NCBI GenBank assembly: GCA_930367205.1
Contig: OV884009.1
Location: 124,070,639 to 124,134,638 of the forward strand
Direction: 5' to 3'
DNA: 64,000 nucleotides
Source of the DNA: Acanthosoma haemorrhoidale
Lineage: Eukaryota; Arthropoda; Insecta; Hemiptera; Acanthosomatidae
Below the pieces are notes generated by a model, which was not told the DNA's origin, ran no database searches, and saw nothing but the letters and a program-made list of their open reading frames with translations. Made by a program: the position numbers and the translations under genes. Shown here piece by piece: positions 10,327 to 20,906 of this stretch; position 1 is the stretch's first letter; every line of letters starts with the position of its first letter.

Positions 10327-10728
10327 TGTAAGTTATTTATCAATAATTGTGGGATTGATAAATAATTAGCCTGGCCTGCTATTGATGCTTGTATTACAAC
10401 TGAAAATAACAATACAATATTAACAACTGTTTATAATGTCATACAAGAGTTTAACTGACTTGAGAATTTAACTGACCTGAATCAATTCAATGCCAGGATT
10501 TATGAAAGTAATAATAATTCACTACGAGTACTAACAATCGTACATAATGAAAGCATTCACAGAACATAAAAGTAGACTGAGTGGAGGACATTCAGAGCAG
10601 GTTATGAATGCTCCACTCATCAATAGTATCTCCCCTGGTGTAGACTCAAGGAAGCTCCATGTAACCTGCGACTCCTAACGGCATCAGAGAGAACAATTTT
10701 GGAACGGACATATCGTTTCAAACTTACA
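10327..10728 (-). repeat. Element C LTR2, shared by C1 and C2
   Basis: This 402 bp LTR is both the 5' LTR of C1 and the 3' LTR of C2. It differs from LTR3 at about one position (AATTTT versus AAGTTT near its forward end). There is no flanking sequence or TA tract on either side, only primer site and polypurine tract, so this is a true tandem rather than two neighbouring insertions. Confidence 0.92.
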
Positions 10729-10741
10729 TCCCCCCCCCCTT
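10729..10741 (-). other. Element C2 polypurine tract
   Basis: Sense AAAGGGGGGGGGGA lies between the pol stop at 10742 and the LTR2 start. Confidence 0.7.
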
Positions 10742-12034
10742 TCAGGAAGAAAATGGAAAGGAAAGGTAAGGAATTAGCTTACTTCTATGAAAAATGTTTA
10801 TATCTTTCTTCTGCTTTCCAATATAAATTTCAAATATGTTATTGGATATCTTTTTTGTTATTTTATAGGGACCCATACGAATAGGGTCTAATTTTTTCCT
10901 ATTCAATCTATTGCCACTCCTGACATAAACGAGGTCGTTCTCTTCATAATCGACATCTTTTGTTCGATTATCATAATAAAATTTGTTTACCTTATGTAGT
11001 TTTTGAGAGTTTTCAAAAGCTAATTTTCTATTTATTTCCAAATTATCTATGTTGTTTTTATTTAATTCTTTTGGTAAAATTGAATTTTCGGTTCCTGATA
11101 GCAAATAACTTGGAGAAAAGCCTGTGGAACTATGAACTGTATTATTATATTCGTCCACACATTGATTAGCAATTGTGACCCATGATACATTTTTATTTTC
11201 ATATGTTTTGCATCTAATCCTATTGATTAGAGTTTGATTAGTACGCTCATTATGTCCATTGGAAAATGCGCAATCAACTGCAGTAAATACTAACCGTATA
11301 TTTTTTTCTTTTAAATAATTTTTAAATACTTTCGAATTTATACCTGGGTATTGGTCTGTCAACAATGTACCAATTTTGCCTCTCCTTCCAATGGTGTTAA
11401 CTAAACTGATAAAGTCTCTTGCAACTTGAGTTTTTGATGTAGAAACGAATGCAAAGCGAGTAAAGTGATCAACAATTAAATGTAAATATTTTTGTGTAGA
11501 ATTATTTCCAGAAAATCCACCAATTGTATCAAGCGAGATTATTTCCAATGGACATTCGGCAGGACCTAGTTGAGAAAGAGGATCTATAAAACTTCCAAAC
11601 CTAACTTTGTTTCTAATACATGTTTCGCAACTTCTACAAATCATTTTTATATGTTTGTGCGCATTCTTGAAATAAAAGGTAGGTACGATCATTAATGACA
11701 TTTGTTTTACACCTATATGACCGTAATCAATATGCAATTTATTCAAAATAGATATACCATACGATTCAGGAAGCCAAATTTTTTTCTTTTTATTAAGGGT
11801 TTTATAAATTATATCATTTTCTTTGCTGCAATATTTATCCCAAGTTAATTGTTTTTGAACTGACAAGATGTCATTAATTGAAATGAGATTCACTATTTTT
11901 ATCTTTGATTCACATTCATTATATTTCTCTGAAAGCACTGGATTTCTCGATAGACAATCAGCCTCAGAGTTATTTATACCGGGATTATATATAATTTCAA
12001 ATTCAAATTGAGATATGTAATTTAACATATGCAA
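10742..12034 (-). pseudogene. pol: Element C2 pol: RNase H end and integrase
   Basis: Copy of 6404-7696 shifted by 4338 bases, with the same domains in the same order and one residue different. The catalytic aspartates (SLDTIGG, LLTDQYPG) and glutamate (GHNERTNQ) are present, as are the zinc ligands and the GPY/F motif. It is disconnected from RT by the same two frameshifts as C1 (T run near 12055, and near 12345). Confidence 0.88.
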
Positions 12035-12328
12035 AAGATCAACATCACTGCAATTTTTTTATATTGAAGTTATGTAAAGGTTTGTGGTCTGTAAATATAG
12101 TGAATTTCTTGCCAATCAAATAATATTGCCAATAAAGTATGGCTTCTTTGACTGCCAAGCATTCAATAAAGATGGCTCTTTTGGTTTTTTGAGAGATTGT
12201 TAATTTCTTAGAAAAATAGAATACAGGCTTTAAGATATCATTGTCTTGAGGTTGTTTTAATATCGCGCCAACCCCTTCTATGCTTGCATCAGTGAAAACA
12301 TAAACTGGCTTGTTGAAATCAAAAATTG
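12035..12328 (-). pseudogene. pol: Element C2 RNase H segment between two frameshifts
   Basis: Same RNase H motifs as in C1 (FTDASIEGVGAIL, FTDHKPLHNF), read in a frame different from both neighbours. Because the same two shifts occur in both copies, they existed before the duplication, or both reflect the same homopolymer sequencing problem. Confidence 0.78.
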
Positions 12329-13717
12329 CTAGTATTGGTTTGTTACATTAGTGATTTTTTTAGTATCAAAACTATTTTGACATTTTGTCGTCCATTCAAA
12401 AGGTACATTTTTCCTTAAAAGGTTATGAAGAGGATCTAAAGTTATGGAGGCCTTAGGAATATATTTAGCATAGAAATTTGTTTTTCCCAAAAATTGTCTA
12501 ATTTGTTTTTTTGTTTGGGGAAGCGGAAACTTTTTTATAGCTATCAAGTTATCATTTATTGGTTTAATCGTGTTATTTGAGATTAGATGACCTAAATATT
12601 CTATTTCTTTTTTCGCAAAGCTACATTTATTCGAGTTTAATTTCAAATTATGATTTTGTAAAACCTGCAAAGTTTGTTTTATATGTTGAATATGATCTTC
12701 GTAGGATTCAGAAAAAATTAATATATCGTCGATGTAGTTTATAGCAAAATTATCAAGATTACCGTTTCTGAGTATATTAGAAAGAATCCTTTGAAAAATG
12801 GCTGGGGCTGATTTTAAGCCAAACGGAAGGCAACACCATTGCCAGTGACCGTGATGCGTTACAAAAGCTGTTTTGTACCTATCTTTCTTTCTCAACGAAA
12901 TTGACCAAAAAGCGCTATTAATATCTAGCTTCGAGAAATAAATACATTTCCCTACTTTGGCTACTAAATTTTCTATCCTGGGAAAAGGGTATCCTTCAGG
13001 CACCACAATATTATTTAACCCTTTATAATCAATACATAACCGTGATTTTCTGTTTTCATCTTTCTTATAAACAAGGGTTACTGGTGCAGCATATGGACTA
13101 TATGATTCCTCAATTAAGCCTGCTATAAGTAAACTCTTTATCTGAGATTCAATTTCCAGTTTATCTGGAATCGAGCATCTATATGGTTTTCGAGCTATAT
13201 ATCTATTTTCAGTAAGTTTGATCTTTGCTTCAAAATTTTTTACTGTTCCTACATCAAACTTTTCTTTTGCAAAAACGTTATTAAATTTGATAAGTATGTT
13301 TTCTAATACATCTTGCTTAGATTCAAGACAATCTAAACTTTTAGTTTTGTGAAACACAGAAAGGTTTTTATTATTTTCATCATTATTTTGTGAAATTTCA
13401 AGTTTGTGATTTTGGCATAGTTTAAAAGATTTAATACAATCCAAGCCCAACAACAAATCAGCCAAAAAACAATCATTTTCCACCAATAAAAAAGGAAAAT
13501 TCCTTGTAACGTTAAATATTTTTAAGTTTAACCATACAGTGCCATTTGAATTAATAATTCCGCCCAGCGTATCAAACGTTGGCATCCCACTTGTTAAATT
13601 ATTTTCCTTAATGTGTGAATAGAACCGAGAACTAATTAAGGAGACATTTGCTCCTGAATCATATAAAGCAACTGCCTCTCTATTGTCGGCTAAAACGGTT
13701 ATGTTAATAAGTGTTCG
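12329..13717 (-). pseudogene. pol: Element C2 pol: protease and reverse transcriptase
   Basis: Identical in layout to C1: protease YDSGANVSLIS, RT with YIDDILIF, ending in a frameshift at the start of RNase H. It is open back to the gag stop codon and in the same frame as gag, so Gag and Pol would be one polyprotein if the TAG at 13718-13720 were read through. Confidence 0.88.
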
Positions 13718-14644
13718 CTAGTTTTCCGAATGAGAAACAACTGGTTTATAGCTTATTCTGTTTTCACCTTGAGAACGGGTATTAGGTGTATTGACATATC
13801 TCTTGTTTTCGTATTTGTTTTGAAACTCTTTGTTATGATTAATGGGTGAAGGTGTACTGACATGTCTCCTGTTTTCGTGTTTATTTTGAAAATCTTTGTT
13901 ATGATTTTCTGGTTGAAACTGTCTCAATTTTGACATTAAAATTTCAATCGTTGTGATTTCATTTATCCAGTGAAAGGAATAAGCGTAATTGATATCGCCC
14001 CAAGTGGACTCACCGAAAGTCTGAGTGAAGGAATGCTCATAATATTCCCAAGACCTGTCTGCAGATTTTAACATAGACTCGTACCAATCTAAAGGGGAAC
14101 CTGCCAAAAAAAATCGTAAAATTTCTGAAAACTGATCCTCCCTTATGTCAAGTCGTTGGCATTCTAATTTAAATAAGGAAAGCCATGATTTGGCATTCTG
14201 ACCTTTGTTTTGAAATTTTTCTAGTACCATATTTTGTGTTATCAGTTTCACATTATTCACTATAGTTTGAGGAGGATTTTTAGGCAAAGGAGAAATTTGT
14301 GGTTGGTTGGAAATGTTTAAAGGAGGAGTTAATGTAAGTTCTTCTAGATAAGTTCCATTAAAAACAAAATTACCCTCTGTATCGATGTAGATCTTTTGGA
14401 GTTCAGTGTTCAAAGTAATGTTAAACTTCCTCGTTCTCCCTCTCTCATTCATAGATTGGACGACAGACTTTATTATTGATAGTTTGGCTAGTTCTGTGTG
14501 TAATTTGATCGGCATATCATCCTCATCAAAAGAAAATATCGAGTCTGTTGAAGGATATTGGATGGATTTGACCTTCACAACGGTCGTCTTTGGGTCCAAA
14601 TCTGGCTCGGTAGCGAAGTGAAAAATTACCTTGATTCCTGCCAT
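13718..14644 (-). CDS. gag: Element C2 Gag, intact
   Basis: A 308-codon Gag on the minus strand. The start chosen is the ATG at 14642-14644, 20 bases downstream of the LTR, beginning MAGIKVIFHF. The frame is open further into the LTR (methionine at 14749), but that would place the start in repeat sequence. The middle part has the block ILRFFLAGSPLDWYESML seen also in B. There is no CCHC knuckle; the basic, asparagine-rich tail contains a near-duplicate unit (NHNKDFQNKHENRRHVSTP and NHNKEFQNKYENKRYVNTP) that could bind RNA instead (inference). The TAG stop is in frame with the protease. Confidence 0.9.
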   Translation of the reverse strand: MAGIKVIFHFATEPDLDPKTTVVKVKSIQYPSTDSIFSFDEDDMPIKLHTELAKLSIIKSVVQSMNERGRTRKFNITLNTELQKIYIDTEGNFVFNGTYLEELTLTPPLNISNQPQISPLPKNPPQTIVNNVKLITQNMVLEKFQNKGQNAKSWLSLFKLECQRLDIREDQFSEILRFFLAGSPLDWYESMLKSADRSWEYYEHSFTQTFGESTWGDINYAYSFHWINEITTIEILMSKLRQFQPENHNKDFQNKHENRRHVSTPSPINHNKEFQNKYENKRYVNTPNTRSQGENRISYKPVVSHSEN

Positions 14645-14651
14645 CCTTCTT

Positions 14652-14663
14652 ATTGAATTGATT
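14652..14663 (-). other. Element C2 putative self-priming site
   Basis: Minus-strand AATCAATTCAAT touches the LTR3 end exactly. Its perfect complement ATTGAATTGATT is in LTR3 at 14817-14828, 154 to 165 bases upstream in the RNA. Confidence 0.72.
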
Positions 14664-15065
14664 TGTAAGTTATTTATCAATAATTGTGGGATTGATAAAT
14701 AATTAGCCTGGCCTGCTATTGATGCTTGTATTACAACTGAAAATAACAATACAATATTAACAACTGTTTATAATGTCATACAAGAGTTTAACTGACTTGA
14801 GAATTTAACTGACCTGAATCAATTCAATGCCAGGATTTATGAAAGTAATAATAATTCACTACGAGTACTAACAATCGTACATAATGAAAGCATTCACAGA
14901 ACATAAAAGTAGACTGAGTGGAGGACATTCAGAGCAGGTTATGAATGCTCCACTCATCAATAGTATCTCCCCTGGTGTAGACTCAAGGAAGCTCCATGTA
15001 ACCTGCGACTCCTAACGGCATCAGAGAGAACAAGTTTGGAACGGACATATCGTTTCAAACTTACA
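14664..15065 (-). repeat. Element C LTR3 (5' LTR of C2)
   Basis: 402 bp, TGTAAG...CTTACA. The right flank is TATATATATA, so the outer ends of the whole C array lie on TA repeats, as in the other families. Confidence 0.92.
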
Positions 15066-15078
15066 TATATATATATAA
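15066..15078. repeat. (TA)n tract between elements C and D
   Basis: TATATATATATA joins the C array to the broken left end of element D. Confidence 0.85.
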
Positions 15079-15327
15079 TAAAAATCCAGGAGGGTGTTGA
15101 GGGAGAACGCGGGGGTCAAACCACTAGTTGGGTGGTTACGATAGGCACTACGGTGTAAGATCGGTTCCAATAGGAGTAAGGTGGTGTCCCGTTATGAGGG
15201 TCCCTTTCGGGTGATCACGGTTCGTGAACACAATTTGGTGACCATCCAAAGTGTTCATGAACCCGTGAAGAGGAGAACTGTACATCTCGAGCAGTTACAG
15301 CTTCCAGTGGGGAAGCCATCCAAATAG
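15079..15327 (+). pseudogene. pol: Element D integrase C-terminus, 5'-truncated
   Basis: Plus-strand end of a class 1 integrase. It is readable from 15190 to the TAG at 15325-15327: the GPY/F region reads RYEGPFRVITVREHNLVTI and the end reads VHLEQLQLPVGKPSK. Bases 15079-15189 match the sequence upstream of this in element E but contain shifts. Everything further upstream is missing. Confidence 0.82.
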
Positions 15328-15582
15328 GAAATTGACTCTAATTTTCTCACTCCTGCACACATCTCATTGGGTATTTGGTGGCATTTGCCAGATACATGTT
15401 TTTTTATTTTATTGTTTTAATCTTGTACCACATTTGATAAAGTTATGTTCTGTTTCTATGATTATAAAACAGTGTTGTGCTGCTCTAGGTGAGCAGGAAA
15501 TTATTATGTCAGAACTGTATATAATTAGCATAAGTGTTAAGTTTCAGTTCCCGACGGATGGGGTCAGGAACTGGCAGGGGGG
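15328..15582 (+). other. Element D 3' untranslated region, hairpin and polypurine tract
   Basis: Non-coding stretch matching 18020-18277 of element E. It ends with a hairpin (arms 15545-15555 and 15563-15573, ten of eleven pairs) and the G run CAGGGGGG right before the LTR. The matching hairpins are in E (18029-18055), J (40684-40708), H and I. Confidence 0.75.
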
Positions 15583-15764
15583 AGTTAAAGCCAGAGGCAA
15601 GTTTATGTTGTAAACTAATACGATCATGGGAGGTAAACAACCCATGATCCTATGTAGGTCGGATTACTAAAGACAATAAAGCAGTCTCTTTACAGAAGTT
15701 CGAGAGTGTAGTTCGTTTCCCTCTTTCCTAGTCTTTCTTTAAGCTTAACCGCCGAAGATTAACC
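15583..15764 (+). repeat. Element D 3' LTR (class 1)
   Basis: 182 bp from AGTTAAAGCC to GATTAACC, with AATAAAGCAGTCT as poly(A) signal region. Same length and sequence family as 17838-18019. Followed by TATATATATA. Confidence 0.87.
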
Positions 15765-17837
15765 TATATATATAGCTAAGTTATTCAGCAGAAGCAAACA
15801 CACAATCTTATATAGTGACCTGAATGCTAAACATGTCCAATTGAACTGTCACAGTATCAACAATTAATGACTTACAGTTACACAGCCCCTTTGAACCAGG
15901 AATGGAGAGTTACCTCCATTCCTACGTAACGTATGTACAAAGCTCGAATTATAGATCTGGCTCTCCTTGGAACAAAAAATACATCACCACTTATCCCATT
16001 ACACTGTCTTAGCTCGGATCATAACCCTTTAATTTTCCGAATAGATTTACAATTAGCCATTTATCCGAAAACAAGAAAATTATTGTTGAAAGATGCATAT
16101 TTTCGATAAACTCTGGACTCTGAAAAACGCATAAATCCTACAATGAGCATTCCATTCGAAATCGATGGTAACCTAATAAATTAAACCTTTTAATTAAACA
16201 GTCAGCGTCTATTCCACAAAATTCTACCCAGTCTCACCTTTTCACTTATAAACTCTCATAGTCAAATAAAAGGTTGAAACAATACCATCTTACTAGAAGC
16301 ACAGGATCAAAGACTCTTTTCTACAAATTTAACAGTTTGAAAGATCCCGTATCAATTGGTGGAAAAACCGGAAATCTGGACCACTATGTTAAAATCTTGC
16401 AGACCTGGTCGTAATACTATTTGGAAAGTTCTAAAAACTTGACAAAACAATCGCTGGAAACAATGGACACCCGAATCCTCACATATCTGGACTAGAAACA
16501 CAACGCTTACCTGACACGTCACAACAAGGGCTCCACAGGAACAAGGTAGTGGGGACTTATTAATTTAAATACGTTTCCATCAACATAATCCTTTATATGG
16601 GGAAGTATCACTGCATGTTATTTCCCGCATGTCATTCATGGCTGTTTGTTACTATTATTTTCTCACCACCTCCAAGCGCTAGCGCCACAGAACCCCCAAC
16701 ATACATATCTATTCACAACCGTGAGGCCACCGCCACTTTAGGATTATGGATGAGTGCTGCTTTATTTCTGGTCCATGGATAGGTTTTGGCACAATTTGGA
16801 AATTATTTAGGATTCCAGGTAGAGGACAGTAAACACAAGGGGAGATTATAAAGGGATAAGTTTGTCATTTAGAAGGGAGTGTTGACTACAGTTCAGAGAA
16901 CTTTGGATTCATCTCATGTGTAAAAGTTTTGCTGCCCATTCGGTTTAAGTCCAAATTATTTTTAGTAACTATTTCATCATGTGCACTTGGCTTTATAGTT
17001 TGAGGTTAGAGTTCCTATTAAGTATGTCGTGCTGTCCAAAACTTGTGTATAATTCTAGTCTCTTACGTCTTGTATGAGGATTTCACTATAGGCATTTGTC
17101 GAGATAAAAGCCATGGTTTTACCGTTAGGTACGAACGGACTGCCATTAGGTCAAATCAAAGCTGAATCGGAGAAGTAAAAAAATATTCAATATTAAGTAA
17201 GTGGGAGGGATTTTGTTTGTTAAGATGAAGTGTAAAGGGTGTTATGCCAATGCTCGGTACATATCCTCATACGATTTTGCCCAAGACTCATCGTTACAAA
17301 ACAAACATGTGATACATTATAGTACTTTAGGGTGTTTTAAGTTTCTCTCGGAAGGAATTGCGTAGGTGGATGAAAGGGAAAGATGGGAATAAAATTATGT
17401 ATTCGAACGGTTTTTAAATGAAATGCTAATCTCAATATTGATTATGACTGTGGAGATCGCCAGGGTGTCCGATTCCTTGCCACAAGTTACGTGAAATCAG
17501 GGTTGTGGAAATGTTCTAAAAATGATTTTATTGAAAGTTTTAATTACTTTTTGTGATTGCTGAGCTCCAAGGGAAAACCTCCAATTTCATTCAGGTACGG
17601 CCATTATAATTCGTTAATTCTCCCACTTCCTTGTCTGTCTGTATTGTATGTATGTATGTTCTACGATATCGGTCGTAAGAATTCATCTTTTTTCTCAACC
17701 ATTTAAAAAGTTTTAAATAAACTCACTTCCTGTGATAAGAGTCATGTATCTCACGATACTGTATCTTCACCTTGTACTTCTTTGCTTCTTTTAATTAGAT
17801 TTTGAAAAATAGAGAATTTAGTTTATATATATATATA
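15765..17837. other. Unrecognised stretch between two TA tracts
   Basis: About 2.07 kb, AT-rich, bounded by TATATATATA at 15765-15774 and by (TA)n at 17824-17837. No LTR pair, RT motif or convincing frame was found on either strand; the longest frames (for example 16597-16782) show no known motif. It may be host DNA, or a further, unrecognised insertion in the same tract. Confidence 0.5.
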
Positions 17838-18019
17838 AGTTAATTGTCGGAGGTTAAGCTTTAAGAAAGAATAGGAAAGAGGGAAACAAACTACACTCTC
17901 GAACTTCTGTTAAGAGACTGCTTTATTGTCTTTAGTAATCCGACCTACATAGGATCAAGGGTTGTTTACCTCCCATGATCGTATTAGTTTACAACATAAG
18001 CTTGCCTCTGGCTTTAACT
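17838..18019 (-). repeat. Element E 3' LTR (class 1)
   Basis: 182 bp, forward AGTTAATTGTCGG to GGCTTTAACT. Pairs with 22050-22222 and is closely related to the LTR of D. The left flank is (TA)n. Confidence 0.88.
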
Positions 18020-18277
18020 CCCTCCTGCCAGTTCCTGACCATCCGTCGGGAACTGAAACTTATCACTTATGCTAATTATATACAGTTCTGACATAATAAT
18101 TTCCTGCTCGCCTAGAGCAGCACAACACTGTCTTATAATCATAGAAACAGAACATAACTTTATCCAATGTGGTACAAGATTAAAACAATAAAATAAAAAA
18201 AAAAAACATGTATCTGGCAAATGCCACCAAAAACCAAAAGAGATGTGTGCAGGAGTGAGAAAATTAGAGTCAATTTC
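18020..18277 (-). other. Element E 3' untranslated region, hairpin and polypurine tract
   Basis: Sense GGCAGGAGGG lies directly before the LTR. Upstream of it is the hairpin 18029-18039 / 18045-18055 with a five-base loop and one mismatch. The rest matches the D 3' region. Confidence 0.72.
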
Positions 18278-19492
18278 CTATTTGGATGGCTTCCCCACTG
18301 GATGCTGTAACTGCTCGAGATAGACAGTTCTCTTCACGGGTTCATGAACACTTTGGATGGTCACCAAATTGTGTTCACGAATCGCGATCACCCGGAAGGG
18401 ACCCTTATAACGGGACACCTCCTTACTCCTATTGGAACCAATCTTACGATACACCGTGGTACCTATCGCGATTCACCTTTCTAGTGGTTTGACGCCCGCG
18501 TTCTCCCTCAACACCCTCCTGGATTTTTCCGTGGTAATTTTCGCGTACACCTTCCCCAATAATTTCCCCAGTTCCACGTGGTTGGTGGTGAGTTGTGCGG
18601 ACGTCTCGTCTACCACCACCGTTCTACTCGTGTCCCGGCGACGCCCACGAAGTCCGAAAAGGATTTCAAAGGATGAAAACCCGGTGGCAGTGTGAACAGA
18701 ATGGTTATACGCAATGACCGCCCTAGGCATTGCCTCTGCCGGCTCCAACCCTTTGTCGGCATTGTAGACCCGGAGATGATCGCCCAAGGTACTGTGGAGA
18801 CGCTCAATTCCTCCTCAGCTCTTTGGATGCCCTGGGGTATTGACGTGCCACATCACGTCCAGAGCCTTCATCTCTTACCGCACGTCGGCGTTATCGAACT
18901 CCTTTCCACCGTCCAACGCTATCCGATCTGGGACGCCGTAAAATGGGAACCACCGCCTCAGCGCGCCTAGTACTGCTTCCGATGACTTTTCCCGAATGGG
19001 CTATGCCATAGCCGTTTTGCTAAAGAGGTCAGCGACGGTGACCCACTTGTGTCCCCGCCAAGTGAAGGTATCAACTTGAAGGTCAGTGAGCGGTGTTTGC
19101 GCCGTGGGAGTCTCGACTTGTTGCCCGGTCGGTGGGGGCCTGTCATATTTGGTATGGTGACAAACTTCGCACGCAGCTAATGTTTCCTGGATCGTCTTTC
19201 GCATCCCCCACCAGAAATACTTCCGCCTCAACGCCTGAGCCGTCTCTTGTTCTCCCCTGTGGTTTGTTTTGCCCTGATGGTACGCTAGCGTGATCTCCTT
19301 CTGCGTTGGCTCATCCGTGATGGTCTCTACTATCATGATACACCGTACAAATGTTCGGTCAACCCCAATCTGCTCCGCCCTCCAAAGACGCTTAATTTTT
19401 TCCCATATGGTTGCGTTCCCAACGTAAAGAAAATGCGTCTTCCCTGGTGTGGAAGCATCATTAAGGGCATAACTAATTTGGTCATTGTTCAC
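18278..19492 (-). pseudogene. pol: Element E integrase, broken
   Basis: Zinc domain LAYHQGKTNHRGEQETAQ and CEVCHHTKYD, then the catalytic core starting LQVDTFTWRGHKWVTVADLFSK in 19001-19492. It continues out of frame through PFYGVPDRIALDGGKEFDN and the glutamate region (GGIERLHSTLGDHLRV) at 18473-18830, then ILFGLRGRRRD, and ends at the TAG at 18278-18280. There are several shifts and stops. It uses the GTP/GPF-type C-terminal region as in D. Confidence 0.82.
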
Positions 19493-19561
19493 CCCTGGAG
19501 CCGACCATATGGTCGTGGAGAGCTATCATGTGCTATTTTCATGGGGCTGAAGGTCTTCGTC

Positions 19562-20304
19562 TTAGACTATCTGGCGGCGCTTATCATTGATAATTTCTTC
19601 CCGCTCTTCCATGTCCGCAGGCCTGTCGTCCGTTGAGGTCCCTCCTCCTGCCGACGGTACCAAATCCATTGACCCTGGATCCTGTTGGTCTTCTTCTCTA
19701 TCCGGCGTCCATTTTCGCAAGAACTTCCATCCGTTCCGGGAGGATTCCCCCTGATCTTGGTCGAGTGCGTTGACCACCATCGGCAGGGACAGCCAGTCCG
19801 CCACGACGTCTTGTTTTGGTCTCTAGGGTGCATTTGAATCTGGCGATACCCCGCTTTAAGATCCAGAGTTCTTAATATCTCCGCCCCGCTCAGCCTGTCC
19901 AAAATGTCGTCGAACCTGGGGATTGGATATTTTTCATCCACCGTATTCTCAATAAGTTTTCTGTAGTCCACTACGACTCTATATTTGTCTGGGCCCCCAC
20001 CTTCCTCATTCTTTTTCATGACCACCCACAGGGGGCTGTTATATTGCGATGTACTGTCCACTATAATCCCGTGCTTCTTCAGGTTGTCTAGCTCCTCACG
20101 AATGTGGTGCCACAGAGCCTGCGGATACCTGCGCTCCTTCACATAGCACACCCTGTCTTGCTTGAGCGGATTCTCGTGTACAGTTCTACCTGTGAGCCCC
20201 AATCTCTCCCCTTCCTTGAAGAAAATATCTATGTATTTTCTCTTAAGCTCCCCTTTCCAATCTTCTGTTTGCCTTAGCGCTCCTACTCGCGCCCCCCTCC
20301 CCAT
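19562..20304 (-). pseudogene. pol: Element E RT with deleted catalytic core, fused to RNase H tail
   Basis: The N-terminal RT (YVKERRYPQALWHHI, STSQYNSPLWVVMKK, VVVDYRKL, DEKYPIPRFDDILDRL, TLDLKAGYRQI) ends after RDQNKT near 19812. It joins directly to the end of RNase H (VVADWLSLPMVVNAL) and its linker. The YMDD motif and most of RNase H are therefore missing, by comparison with F and J. This copy cannot encode a working RT. Confidence 0.83.
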
Positions 20305-20343
20305 CTCGCCCTACTTTTCTCCCTAGTCCCAGGCACCTATACC

Positions 20344-20718
20344 TTACCTTACCTTACCTATTCGAATGTCACATCGCCCCTTTTCGTTCCTAACCTTTGC
20401 TCCTACTTTACCTAGCAAATCGCACCCTATTATCCCTCCATATTCCCGGGGCATCTTTTCTACCACGTGTACTCTTAAACTTTCCTCATCGCGTTCCCAT
20501 CTATTTAGCCCTATTGCTGCCTCCACTTCGACCTCACAGGGGTCCCCCAGGGTGATGAAGTTACTAGAGCATACCTGTATGTGGGGCATACTCTCTCCTT
20601 CACACATCCTCTTTAGTGTCTCCCGACATATTATAGTGTTGGTACTCCCAGTATCCACTAGACACTTCACTCCCCTCACGACTCTGATTATAGGCAGACC
20701 ACTATCCACGACTTTCAC
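20344..20718 (-). pseudogene. pol: Element E aspartic protease
   Basis: Retropepsin-like frame with the active site CLVDTGSTNTI near residue 20 and GGIIGCDLLGKVGA near residue 95, the usual second landmark of Gypsy proteases. The frame ends in a five-base repeat (sense AGGTA units, 20342-20359) that has expanded and shifts the frame to RT. Confidence 0.82.
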
Positions 20719-20906
20719 ACTATCATTTACTATCGTGCGGTCGCCTCTCCGCCGCCACTCTGCTCAGATATCACATTCTCCCCTCTCCTCTGATGTTTGT
20801 CGTCGAGTGGTCCTCCGAGCACTGCCGTTTTCCAGCCCATTCGGTTTCCTGGTTCTTCCCTCTCTTCTTCTGTCTCGGAAGTTTCGGAGGTCTCTGACGC
20901 TTCTGG

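Noticed and set aside
9247..13585. Methionines at 9247 and 13585 as true starts of C pol
   Set aside because: The protease active site lies upstream in the same open frame, back to the gag UAG.
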